NCBI GenBank assembly: GCA_016893485.2
Contig: JAFEKX020000001.1
Coordinates: 6,961,501-7,025,500 of the forward strand
From: Streptomyces sp. P3
Lineage (GTDB): Bacteria; Actinomycetota; Actinomycetes; Streptomycetales; Streptomycetaceae
Direction of reading: 5' to 3'
DNA: 64,000 nt
Shown one piece after another: positions 51,911-61,543 of this stretch. A program made the position numbers and the translations under genes. Each line of letters opens with the position of its first letter. Position 1 is the first letter of the stretch. The notes under the pieces are model-generated. The model did not search any database. It worked only from the letters and a program-made list of their open reading frames with translations, and had not been told where the DNA came from.

Positions 51911-52135
51911 AACATCGCGGACCCCGCCTCTCGCGACGAGGCCACGGGCAGCGTCAGCCTCGACGGCGCGATGGGGGACATCTACCAGGGGAACATCGGC
52001 TGGAACGTCCACTCCTTCGTCCGGCGCAAGCTGCTCAGCGACGACAAACACCTCTCCGGCATCGAGTCCGGCACCGAGATCTTCAAGGGATCGGGGCGCC
52101 TTGACACCAAGGCGTACTCCGTCCACATCGGCTGA
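51911..52135 (+). pseudogene. Truncated GH12-like enzyme remnant
   Basis: Seventy-four codons read NIADPASRDEATGSVSLDGA, MGDIYQGNIGWNVHSFVRRK and SGIESGTEIFKGSGRLDTKA before ending YSVHIG at TGA (52133-52135). GSVSLDGA...DIYQG...VHSFV and GTEIFKGSG...YSV resemble the last third of GH12 jelly-roll glucanases. The signal peptide, most of the fold and the nucleophile are absent. A perfect LacI-type operator lies upstream, so the intact gene was probably a regulated endoglucanase of the same locus. The family match is from short motifs and is moderate. Confidence 0.5.
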
Positions 52136-52246
52136 ACGGACGCGCGAGGGGTGGCTGCTTCGCGGCGGATCGGGTACATACGATCGGGTAGCACCCGTCG
52201 GTAACCAGCATGGTCCGAGGGCCCGATTCGCGGCGAGGTGAGCCTC

Positions 52247-54176
52247 ATGTCCGCTCCATCCAGCAAACCCACCGTCACCGAGCGAGAGGCCCGGCGGGTG
52301 GCGGAGGCGGCCCGGGAACAGGACTGGCGCAAGCCCAGCTTCGCCAAGGAACTGTTCCTCGGCCGCTTCCGGCTCGACCTGATCCACCCCCACCCTCCCG
52401 CCCGCCGAGGACTCCCGGCGCGGCGAGGAGTTCCTCGCGAAGCTGCGCGTCTTCTGCGAGACCCAGATCGACGCGGCCCGCATCGAACGCGAGGCACGCA
52501 TCCCCGACGAGGTCATCGCCGGCCTCAAGGAGCTCGGCGCCCTCGGCATGAAGATCGACACCAAGTACGGCGGCCTCGGCCTCACCCAGGTGTACTACAA
52601 CAAGGCGCTGGCGCTGGCGGGCTCCGCCTGCCCCGCGGTCGGCGTGCTGCTCTCCGCGCACCAGTCGATCGGCGTACCGCAGCCGCTGAAGCTGTTCGGC
52701 ACGGACGAGCAGAAGGCGGAGTTCCTGCCCCGCTGCGCCCGCACCGACATCAGCGCCTTCCTGCTGACCGAACCGGACGTCGGCTCCGACCCGGCGCGGC
52801 TCGCGACCAGCGCGGTGCGGGACGGGGACGCCTACGTCCTCGACGGGGTGAAGCTCTGGACCACCAACGGCGTGATCGCCGACCTCCTGGTCGTGATGGC
52901 CCGGGTGCCGAAGTCCGCGGACGGCAAGGGCGGCATCACGGCCTTCGTCGTCGAGACCGACTCGCCCGGCATCACCGTCGAGAACCGCAACGCCTTCATG
53001 GGCCTGCGCGGCATCGAGAACGGCGTCACCCGCTTCCACCAGGTCAGGGTCCCGGCCGCGAACCGCATCGGCCCCGAGGGCGCGGGCCTCAAGATCGCCC
53101 TCACCACCCTCAACACGGGCCGCCTCTCGCTGCCCGCGTCCTGCGTCGCGGCCGGCAAGTGGTGCCTCAAGATCGCCCGCGAGTGGTCGGCGGCGCGTGA
53201 GCAGTGGGGCAGGCCGATCGCCGAGCACGAGGCCGTGGGCGCGAAGATCTCCTTCATCGCGGCCACCACCTTCGCCCTGGAGGCCGTACTCGACCTGTCC
53301 TCGCAGATGGCCGACGAGGACCGCAACGACATCCGCATCGAGGGCGCGCTCGCCAAGCTCTTCGCGTCCGAGATGGGCTGGCTGATGGCCGACGAACTCG
53401 TCCAGATCCGCGGCGGCCGAGGCTTCGAGACAGCCGAATCCCTCGCGGCACGCGGCGAGAAGGCGGTCCCCGCCGAGCAGGTCCTGCGCGACCTCCGGAT
53501 CAACCGCATCTTCGAGGGCTCGACCGAGATCATGCACCTCCTCATCGCCCGCGAGGCCGTCGACGCCCACCTCAAGGTCGCCGGCGACCTCATCGACCCC
53601 GACAAGTCCCTTCAGGACAAGGCGAAAGCGGGCGCGGGCGCAGGCGTCTTCTACGCCAAGTGGCTCCCGAAACTGGTCGCGGGCAGCGGCCAACTCCCGG
53701 GCACCTACGGCGAGTTCCGCCACGGCGTCGACCTCTCCCGGCACCTTCGCTACGTCGAGCGCAACGCCCGCAAGCTGGCCCGCTCGACCTTCTACGCCAT
53801 GTCCCGCTGGCAGGGCCGCATGGAGACCAAGCAGGGCTTCCTGGGCCGGATCGTCGACATCGGCGCCGAGCTCTTCGCGATGAGCGCGGCCTGCGTACGG
53901 GCCGAACTCCTGCGCACCCAGGGCGATCACGGCCGCGAGGCCTACCAACTCGCCGACGCCTTCTGCGAACAGTCCCGTATCCGCGTCGAGGAACTCTTCG
54001 GCCGCCTGTGGACCAACACCGACGCCCTCGACCACAAGGTCGTCAAGGGCGTCATGGGCGGCGCGTACACCTGGCTGGAGGAAGGCATCGTCGACCCGTC
54101 CGGTGACGGACCCTGGATCGCCGACACGACCCCGGGCCCGTCCAAGGCGGACAACCTGCACCGCCCCGTCAACTAG
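52247..54176 (+). CDS. Acyl-CoA dehydrogenase (long form)
   Basis: This flavoenzyme of beta-oxidation has about 642 residues, longer than the 380-residue short form because of a C-terminal helical extension, as in VLCAD-type enzymes. Motifs: AFLLTEPDVGSDPARLATSA (FAD/substrate loop), KLWTTNGVIADLLVVMARV, and IRGGRGFETAESLAARGEKA plus RINRIFEGSTEIMHLLIARE, the latter near the usual catalytic Glu region. GAGGTGA precedes the ATG at 52247. A two-base frame change lies near 52400 in a C-rich stretch. It ends seven bases from the convergent lamin-tail gene. The chain-length preference is not evident. Confidence 0.88.
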
Positions 54177-54183
54177 CGCTGGT

Positions 54184-54633
54184 TCAGCGGTACTTGTCGC
54201 TCGGATCCCGTGTCGTCCACGAACAGGTGTCGACCTTGCTGCCGTTGGACCTCGTCAGCGTCGCCGTGTCGCTGGTGTTGTTCCAGACGTAGGCGGCACG
54301 GCCCTGGTACGTGTTCGACGCGGTGTCCGTGCCCTTGCCGGTGTGCACCTTGATGTACTTGCCGGCGCCGATCTTGATGTTCTTGAAGGTGTAGCGGTGG
54401 TTCGAGACGTCCTTCAGGACATAGCCCTTGAGGGAGATCGCCGACCGGCTGGTGTTCTTGATCTGCACCCACTCGCCGTTCAGGCTCGTGTTCGACCGGT
54501 TGTCCGAACCCGGGCTGTCGAACCAGACGTGGTAGATCGTGACCCCGCCCGCGGCCTCGGCCGGAGTGCTCAGCAGGGTGCCGGTGAAGATCACGGCGCC
54601 CGCGAGCGCGGGCAGGGCAGCGCGTTTCCGCAT
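54184..54633 (-). CDS. Secreted lamin-tail domain protein
   Basis: This 149-residue secreted protein is intact. The signal peptide is RKRAALPALAGAVIFTGTLL...AEA. The mature part is one lamin-tail (LTD) immunoglobulin-like domain: IYHVWFDSPGSDN, LNGEWVQIKNTSRSAISLKG, YVLKDVSNHRYTF, KYIKVHTGKG and AAYVWNNTSDTATL. Such domains mediate binding on secreted bacterial proteins; here it stands alone. GGGGGA precedes the ATG at 54633. It is a single gene convergent with the acyl-CoA dehydrogenase gene. Its partner is unknown. Confidence 0.88.
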   Translation of the reverse strand: MRKRAALPALAGAVIFTGTLLSTPAEAAGGVTIYHVWFDSPGSDNRSNTSLNGEWVQIKNTSRSAISLKGYVLKDVSNHRYTFKNIKIGAGKYIKVHTGKGTDTASNTYQGRAAYVWNNTSDTATLTRSNGSKVDTCSWTTRDPSDKYR

Positions 54634-54820
54634 GGAGAATCCCCCAGGATGTCGTCCACTCGCCGGTCGTCCACCGGCGCAGGACTGAAGTGTTATCACA
54701 CGACCTTCACGCCGTATTCACAAAGGGGATTTCCCTTCAATCACCGACGAGAGCCGATAAGCCACCCGCGCGAGGGGAACCGCTGTCCACCGGGCCACCC
54801 GTTGCGGCAACAATGGAGGG

Positions 54821-56088
54821 ATGAGCGACAGTCCAGCACCCCTCGCCGACCCCCATCTCGTCTACGACCCCGTCGTGGGCGACGGTCCCAAGGCCCTGGT
54901 GATCCTCGGGTCCACCGGGTCCATCGGCACCCAGGCCATCGACCTGGTGCTGCGCAACCCGGACCGCTTCAGGGTCACCGCCCTCTCCGCGAACGGCGGC
55001 CGGGTCGGCCTCCTCGCCGAGCAGGCGTACCGGCTGAGGGTGCGGACCGTGGGGTCGCCCGCGAGGACGCCGTACCGGCACTGCGTGAAGCGCTCGCCGC
55101 GCGGTACGGCGCGGGGGGAGCCGCTCCCGGAGATCCTGGCCGGACCCGACGCGGCCACCGAGCTCGCCGCCTCCGACTGCCACACCGTGCTGAACGGCAT
55201 CACCGGATCCATCGGCCTCGCGCCCACCCTCGCCGCCCTGGAGGCGGGCCGCGTCCTCGCGCTCGCCAACAAGGAGTCGCTCATCGTCGGCGGCCCGCTG
55301 GTGAAGGCGCTCGCCAAGCCCGGCCAGATCATCCCGGTGGACTCCGAGCACGCGGCACTCTTCCAGGCCCTCGCGGCCGGTACCCGCGCCGATGTCCGCA
55401 AGCTCGTCGTCACCGCGTCCGGCGGCCCCTTCCGCGGCCGTACGAAGGCGGACCTGGCGCGAGTGACCGTGGAAGAGGCGCTCGCGCACCCCACCTGGGC
55501 GATGGGTCCCGTGATCACGATCAACTCCGCGACCCTGGTGAACAAGGGTCTCGAAGTGATCGAGGCGCACCTGCTGTACGACATTCCCTTCGATCGCATT
55601 GAGGTGGTCGTACACCCGCAGTCGTATGTCCACTCGATGGTGGAATTCACGGACGGTTCGACACTCGCCCAGGCGACGCCCCGGACATGCGCGGGCCGAT
55701 CGCCATCGGGCTCGGCTGGCCCGAGCGGATCCCGGACGCGGCGCCCGCGTTCGACTGGAGCAAGGCGTCGACGTGGGAGTTCTTCCCGCTCGACACCGAC
55801 GCGTTCCCGTCGGTCGGCCTCGCCCGCCATGTGGGACAGCTCGCGGGCACGGCCCCGGCGGTGTTCAATGCGGCCAACGAGGAGTGCGTGGAGGCGTTCC
55901 GCGCGGGCGCGCTGCCGTTCAACGGAATCATGGAGACGGTGACACGGGTGGTCGAGGAACACGGGACGCCGGCCACGGGAACTTCCCTGACCGTGCCGGA
56001 CGTCCTCGAAGCGGAGACCTGGGCACGCGCCCGGGCCCGCGAACTGACAGCGCAGACGACCACGGCGAACGCGGAGGCGCGTGCATGA
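54821..56088 (+). CDS. dxr: 1-deoxy-D-xylulose 5-phosphate reductoisomerase
   Basis: This is the second enzyme of the MEP isoprenoid pathway. The NADPH-binding start is LVILGSTGSIGTQAIDLVLR. Catalytic and metal regions are ALANKESLIVGG, PVDSEHAALFQAL, VTASGGPFRGRT and HPTWAMGPVITINSATLVNKG, then HPQSYVHSMVEFTDGS. The C-terminus contains AFPSVGLARHVGQ and FNAANEECVEAF. It is normally essential, yet the frame drops near 55045, shifts back near 55115 and drops in the C run at 55679-55682, so sequence error is the best reading. The last four bases overlap rseP (ATGA). Confidence 0.92.
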
Positions 56089-57387
56089 CAGCCCTGATGA
56101 TGATCCTCGGCATAGTCGTCTTCGCGGTCGGCCTGCTGGTCTCGATCGCCTGGCACGAGCTGGGGCATCTCTCGACGGCGAAGCTCTTCGGCATCCAGGT
56201 GCCCCAGTACATGGTCGGCTTCGGGCCGACCATCTGGTCCAAGCGCAAGGGCGACACCGAGTACGGCTTCAAGGCCATCCCGTTCGGCGGCTACATCCGC
56301 ATGATCGGCATGTTCCCGCCAGGACCGGACGGCAGGATAGAGTCCCGCTCCACCTCGCCCTGGCGCAGCATGATCGAGGACGCCCGCTCGGCCGCCTTCG
56401 AGGAGCTGGAGCCCGGCGACGAGTCCCGCCTGTTCTACACACGCAAGCCCTGGAAACGGGTCATCGTGATGTTCGCGGGCCCCTTCATGAACCTCATCCT
56501 CGCCGTCGCGCTCTTCCTCACCGTCCTGATGGGCTTCGGCATCTCGCAGCAGACCAACACGGTCAGCTCGGTCTCCGAGTGCGTCATCGCGCAGAGCCAG
56601 AACCGCGACACCTGCAAGAAGACGGACCCGCCGTCCCCGGCGGCGGCGGCGGGCCTGAAGGCCGGCGACAAGATCGTCAGCTTCAACGGCGTCAGGACCA
56701 CGGACTGGAACAAGCTCTCCGACCTGATCCGCGCCACCCCCGGCAAGACGGTCCCGATCGTCGTGGAGCGCAAGGGCCAGTCCCTGACCCTCAACGCGAA
56801 GATCGCGTCGAACCAGGTCGCCAAGAAGGACTCCAGCGGCCAGATCGTCCAGGGGCAGTACGTCACCGCCGGCTTCCTCGGCTTCAGCGCGGCCACCGGC
56901 ATCGTCCGCCAGGACTTCGGCGACTCGGTCACCTGGATGGGAGACCGCATGGGCGAGGCCGTCGACTCCATCGCGGCCCTCCCCGGCAAGATCCCGGCCC
57001 TGTGGAACGCGGCCTTCGACGGTGCCCCCGCCAGGCCGACTCCCCGATGGGAGTGGTCGGCGCGGCCCGCGTGGGCGGCGAGATCTTCACCCTCGACATC
57101 CCGCCCCCCAGCAGCTGGCCATGGCGCTGATGCTGGTCGCGGGCTTCAACCTCTCCCTGTTCCTCTTCAACATGCTCCCGCTGCTCCCGCTCGACGGCGG
57201 GCATGTCGCGGGCGCGCTGTGGGAGGCGCTGCGGCGGAACCTGGCGAAGGTGCTCAAGCGGCCGGACCCGGGCCCGTTCGACGTGGCGAAGCTGATGCCG
57301 GTGGCCTATGTGGTGGCCGGGATCTTCGTCTGCTTCACCTTGTTGGTGTTGGTGGCGGATGTGGTCAACCCGGTGAAAATCTCCTAG
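56085..57387 (+). CDS. rseP: Site-2 protease, M50 family (RseP-like)
   Basis: This intramembrane zinc metalloprotease has about 433 residues. The first helix carries the active site VSIAWHELGHLSTAKLFG (HExxH). YGFKAIPFGGYIRMIGMF and the second helix VIVMFAGPFMNLILAVALFL follow. A PDZ domain contains AGLKAGDKIVSFNGVRTTDW. The C-terminal helices have FNMLPLLPLDGGH, with the metal Asp, and AYVVAGIFVCFTLLVLVADV. Frame drops are near 57025 and 57108. It cleaves transmembrane substrates such as anti-sigma factors. It is coupled to dxr; ispG starts 169 bases later. Confidence 0.9.
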
Positions 57388-57555
57388 TCACCCCTGGTTC
57401 GCGGCGGCCCGGCATCTCTTGTGCCGGGCCGCTCTCCATTGAGTGGGTTTAGCGCCGGGATGTGCTCGGGCCCGTGCGGTTGACGTAATCTCGAAGCCTG
57501 GAGCCCGCTGATTCGGGACCGGGGCCTTGATCCACGACTTGGGGTTGCACAGCAG

Positions 57556-58714
57556 ATGACTGCGATTTCTCTCGGCATTCCGTCCGTTCCGACCCGGCTC
57601 GCCGAGCGTCGCAAGAGCCGGCAGATCCAGGTCGGCACCGTCGCGGTCGGCGGCGACGCGCCGGTGTCGGTGCAGTCCATGACGACCACCCGTACGTCGG
57701 ACATCGGCGCCACGCTCCAGCAGATCGCCGAGCTGACCGCGTCCGGCTGCCAGATCGTCCGCGTGGCCTGCCCGACGCAGGACGACGCCGACGCGCTCGC
57801 GACGATCGCTCGCAAGTCGCAGATCCCGGTGATCGCGGACATCCACTTCCAGCCGAAGTACGTCTTCGCCGCGATCGAGGCGGGCTGCGCGGCGGTTCGC
57901 GTGAACCCCGGCAACATCAAGCAGTTCGACGACAAGGTCAAGGAGATCGCGCGCGCCGCGAAGGACCACGGCACGCCGATCCGGATCGGTGTGAACGCGG
58001 GTTCGCTGGACGCCCGACTGCTGAAGAAGTACGGCAAGGCGACCCCCGAGGCGCTCGCCGAGTCCGCCCTGTGGGAGGCGTCGCTCTTCGAGGAGCACGA
58101 CTTCCGGGAGATCAAGATCTCGGTCAAGCACAACGACCCGGTGATCATGGTCGAGGCGTACCGCCAGCTCGCCGCCCAGTGCGACTACCCGCTCCACCTC
58201 GGCGTCACCGAGGCGGGCCCCGCCTTCCAGGGCACGATCAAGTCGGCCGTGGCCTTCGGCGCCCTCCTCTCCCAGGGCATCGGCGACACGATCCGCGTCT
58301 CCCTCTCCGCCCCGCCGGTCGAAGAGGTCAAGGTCGGCAACCAGATCCTGGAGTCCCTCAACCTCAAGCCCCGCCGCCTGGAGATCGTCTCCTGCCCCTC
58401 CTGCGGCCGCGCCCAGGTCGACGTCTACAAGCTCGCCGAGGAAGTCACCGCGGGCCTTGAGGGCATGGAGGTCCCCCCTCCGCGTCGCGGTCATGGGCTG
58501 CGTGGTGAACGGCCCCGGCGAGGCCCGCGAAGCCGACCTCGGCGTCGCCTCCGGCAACGGCAAGGGCCAGATCTTCGTCAAGGGCGAGGTCATCAAGACG
58601 GTCCCCGAGTCGAAGATCGTGGAGACCCTCATCGAGGAGGCGATGAAGATCGCCGAGCAGATGGAGGCGGACGGGATCGCTTCGGGGGAGCCTTCGGTTT
58701 CCGTGGCGGGTTGA
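57556..58714 (+). CDS. ispG: 4-hydroxy-3-methylbut-2-en-1-yl diphosphate synthase
   Basis: This [4Fe-4S] enzyme makes HMBPP in the MEP pathway. The TIM-barrel begins QIQVGTVAVGGDAPVSVQSM and contains ADIHFQPKYVFAAIEAGCAA, VRVNPGNIKQFD and LHLGVTEAGPAF. The cluster ligands are in SCPSCGRAQVD and VMGCVVNGPGEA, followed by IFVKGEVIKTVPE. About 385 residues. Near the C-terminus a six-C run at 58473-58478 replaces the expected five (MEVPLRVAVMG), an insertion that breaks the frame; since the enzyme is normally essential I take this as an error. With dxr and rseP it forms the usual conserved neighbourhood. Confidence 0.93.
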
Positions 58715-58945
58715 GGACCGGAAGGTCTCCGGCCTGCTGAGAGGCCTTGCGCGGGTTGAACGTCGGTGGCGGGCTGCGGGTCCTGCGCGGGCTGGGCCGG
58801 TGGCGGGCTGAACGGCCTGGCTTCGGCCGGGGTCTGTGGATGGGCGGATTGGTCTTGGCATGAACTCGGGGTCTGTGGATGGGCCGCAGGGGCTGGCGTG
58901 AGCTCGGGGTCTGTGGCCAGGGTTCAGGAGCTGGCGACGGCTGAA

Positions 58946-59490
58946 GGGTCGTGGCGGGCCGAGGGGTTGGCGGGGCCCTGCAAGGTTCGTGCTGGCCGAG
59001 GGGTTTGGCGGGTCTGCGAGGGTCGTGGCGGGCCGAGGGTTTGGCGGGGCCTGCGAGGGTCGTGCGGGCCGAGGAGTTGGCGGCCCTGCGAGGGTCGTGC
59101 GGACCGAGGGGTTCGGCGCGGTTTGTAAGGTCCGTGCGGGCCGAGGGGTCTGGCGCGGCCTGCACGGTTTGGCGTGGGTCGAAGGCTGGTGGCGAGGTCG
59201 AAAGGTTTTGCGCGGGCTGAAGGCCGGTGGCCGGCTGAGGGGTTCGGCGTGGGTCGAAGGCCGGTGGTGGGGCCGAGAGGTTTTGCGCGGGCTGAAGGCC
59301 GGTGGTCGGGCTGAAGGGTTGGCGCCTGCGAGGTTCGTGGCGGGCCGAGGAGTTTGGCGGGCCTGCAAGGTCCGTGCGGGCCGAGGGCTGGCGCGGCCTG
59401 CAAGGTTCGGCATGGGCCGAAGGCCCGTGGCCGGGCTGAGGGGTTCGGCGTGGGCCCAAGGTCTGTGACGCGGTGCAAGGTCCCGCGGAG
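58946..59490. repeat. GC-rich tandem-repeat array, 36-37 bp period
   Basis: Units beginning GGT(C/T)CGTG start at 58947, 58984, 59021, 59058, 59093 and 59129, spaced 37, 37, 37, 35 and 36 bases; a typical unit has GTGCGGGCCGAGGGGTTTGG followed by CGGGGCCTGCGAG. From about 59165 to 59320 the units change to a related form with GCGCGGGCTGAAGGCCGGTGG, and then the first form returns. The array sits in the 1.2 kb gap 58715-59946 between ispG and an acetyltransferase gene. The flanks (58715-58945, 59491-59946) are G-rich and gene-poor; 59491-59946 has no supported gene. All three minus frames are open across the array because units lack stops. Confidence 0.75.
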
Positions 59491-59946
59491 CTGAAGGTCC
59501 AGGCGGGCTGAAAACGTCCGCGGCGCGCTCGAAGGTCGTGGGGCTGTACTTCGTCGAGGCCTGGAGCTCTGCTCGTCGAGCGCTCAGGGCCCAGGGTTCC
59601 GATCGTCGAGTATCGGCGCTTTCCTCGTGCGGAGTTCGAGGCCGTGCCACTCGACGCCTGAGGCTTCGCCCGCCGAGGTCTTGGGGTCGCACGAGTCACG
59701 GGGCGCCGGGAACCCCCGCCTCGCGGAGTACCCCGCCCACGCCCCGGCGCAGGCCAGCGCACCCCCAGCCCGTCCGGCGTCCGAGGACGAGGCCGTACAG
59801 GCCGACAGCGGGGGCTGGGGGCGGCAGCCCCAGAGACGGTCACTGAACCCAGCCCCGCTTACAAGCGAACGGCACACAACGCGGCACCGCTCAGCTTCCG
59901 CAGGTACAGTGCGGAGATCAGCAGACCTTAGGGTGAGGCCCCGCAC

Positions 59947-60794
59947 GTGTTGACCCAGACCACCTCTCGGGTGCTCGAACCGAGCGACCTGGACGCCGCG
60001 CTCGCCGTGCTCGACCGCGAGCCGGTCACGAACGCCTTCGTGACCTCGCGGGTACAGGTCGCCGGCCTCGACCCCTGGCGCCTCGGCGGCGAGATGTGGG
60101 GCTGGTACGAGGACGGCATGCTGACGTCCCTCTGCTACGCGGGCGCCAACCTCGTCCCGATCTGCGCGACCCCCAGAGCCGTCCGCGCCTTCGCCGACCG
60201 CGCCCGCAGGGCAGGCCGCCGCTGTTCCTCGATCGTCGGCCCGGCCGAAGCGACCGCCCAGCTCTGGCGTCTCCTCGAACCCAGCTGGGGCCCCGCCCGC
60301 GAGGTCCGCGCCCGCCAGCCCCTCATGGTCGCCGACCGCATGCCCACCGACATCGCCGCCGACCCGTACGTCCGCCGTATCCGCAAGGACGAGATGGACA
60401 CGATCATGCCGGCGTGCGTGGCGATGTTCACCGAGGAGGTCGGGGTCTCCCCGCTGGCCCGGCGACGGCGGCCTCCTCTACCAGGCCCGCGTGGCCGAAC
60501 TCGTAGGCGCGGGACGCTCGTTCGCGCGTCTCGACGAGCAGGGCAAGGTCGTCTTCAAGGCGGAGATCGGTGCGGCGACCTCCAAGGCCTGTCAGATCCA
60601 GGGCGTGTGGGTGGCCCCGAGTACCGGGGAGAGGCGTGGCGGCCCCCGCGATGGCAGCGGTACTCCGTTACGCCCTGGCGGACGTGGCCCCCGTGGTCAG
60701 CCTCTACGTGAACGACTTCAACACCCCGGCAAGAAGGGCCTACTTGAGGGTCGGCTTCCAGGAAGTCGGCGCGTTCATGAGCGTCCTGTTCTGA
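59947..60794 (+). CDS. GNAT acetyltransferase with DUF4081-type N-terminal domain
   Basis: This acetyltransferase has about 281 residues. The N-terminal part (VLEPSDLDAALAVLDREPVT, WRLGGEMWGWYEDGMLTSLC) matches the DUF4081 type; the C-terminal GNAT domain reads IQGVWVAPEYRGRGVAAPAM, whose RGRGVA is the acetyl-CoA loop, and VSLYVNDFNTPARRAYLRVG. The start is GTG at 59947 or TTG at 59950. There is one extra C at 60458-60460, and single-base losses near 60617 and 60630. It lies in the place between ispG and proS where a GNAT gene is usual in Streptomyces. The substrate is unknown. Confidence 0.83.
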
Positions 60795-60907
60795 AGGTCT
60801 TTCAGGGGTGCCGGGCGGTGACATCCGCAGCTCCGCCGCGTGGGCGCGACCAGCCACATAAGACCGGCACTCGAACGACGACAGACACACCCCTGTACTC
60901 TCCCCAC

Positions 60908-61510
60908 ATGCGATTTCCCGGTCACGGTCACCGCCACCCCGAAGACGTCGTGATCGGCCCCCTGGACCTCTCGGCCCACGTGGACGAAGCACTGGCCGTA
61001 CAAGCCCTCGCATTCGGACTGGGCCCGGACGAGGTGGCGGTGAGACGCCAGATCGTCCTGCGCCACATGACCTACCCCGGCGCCCGCGCCCTCGGTGCCA
61101 CCACCGAGGGCCGCCTCGTCGGCTTCGTCTACGGCATGCCCAACAGCCGTACCCACTGGTGGTCCACAGTCGTCGAGCCCTACCTCCGTGCCCGCGACCA
61201 CGACGACTGGCTCGACCACTCCTTCGTGATCACCGAGCTGCACGTCCACCCGCACTACCAGAACCGCGGCGCCGGCCGTTCCCTGATCACCACCATCACG
61301 GACACCGCCACCGAACCCCGCTCGATCCTCTCCGCGATCGACACCGACAGCCCGGCCCGCGGCCTCTACCGCTCCCTCGGCTACGAGGACCTCGCCCGCC
61401 AGGTCCTGTTCCCGAGCGCCCCGAAGCCGTACGCGGTGATGGGCGCCCCCTGCCCCTCCGCCGTCGCTAACCGATTTCCACCGGCACAGCACGCCCGGCT
61501 AACCTCCTAG
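60908..61510 (+). CDS. GNAT acetyltransferase
   Basis: This 200-residue acetyltransferase is intact. It reads VIGPLDLSAHVDEALAVQAL, then RLVGFVYGMP, HSFVITELHVHPHYQNRGAG, the acetyl-CoA-binding R/Q-x-x-G-x-G/A region, and ILSAIDTDSPARGLYRSLGY, a typical GNAT end with an added strand KPYAVMGAP. The ATG at 60908 lies 113 bases after the preceding acetyltransferase. Stop 33 bases before proS suggests one transcript. The acceptor substrate is unknown. Confidence 0.85.
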   Translation: MRFPGHGHRHPEDVVIGPLDLSAHVDEALAVQALAFGLGPDEVAVRRQIVLRHMTYPGARALGATTEGRLVGFVYGMPNSRTHWWSTVVEPYLRARDHDDWLDHSFVITELHVHPHYQNRGAGRSLITTITDTATEPRSILSAIDTDSPARGLYRSLGYEDLARQVLFPSAPKPYAVMGAPCPSAVANRFPPAQHARLTS

Positions 61511-61543
61511 CCATCACCCTTTCCCGGCAGGAGTACAGGAACC

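Noticed and set aside
54821..58714. Real pseudogenisation of dxr, rseP and ispG
   Set aside because: The MEP pathway is normally the essential isoprenoid route in Streptomyces, all catalytic motifs are kept, and the breaks fall in homopolymer runs.
58946..59490. Possible CRISPR array
   Set aside because: Units are contiguous and degenerate with no unique spacers, and no cas genes are near.
58445..59846. Two minus-strand frames of over 400 codons across the repeat region
   Set aside because: They exist because repeat units lack stop codons in every frame; they overlap each other and the end of ispG, and have no ribosome site or domain.
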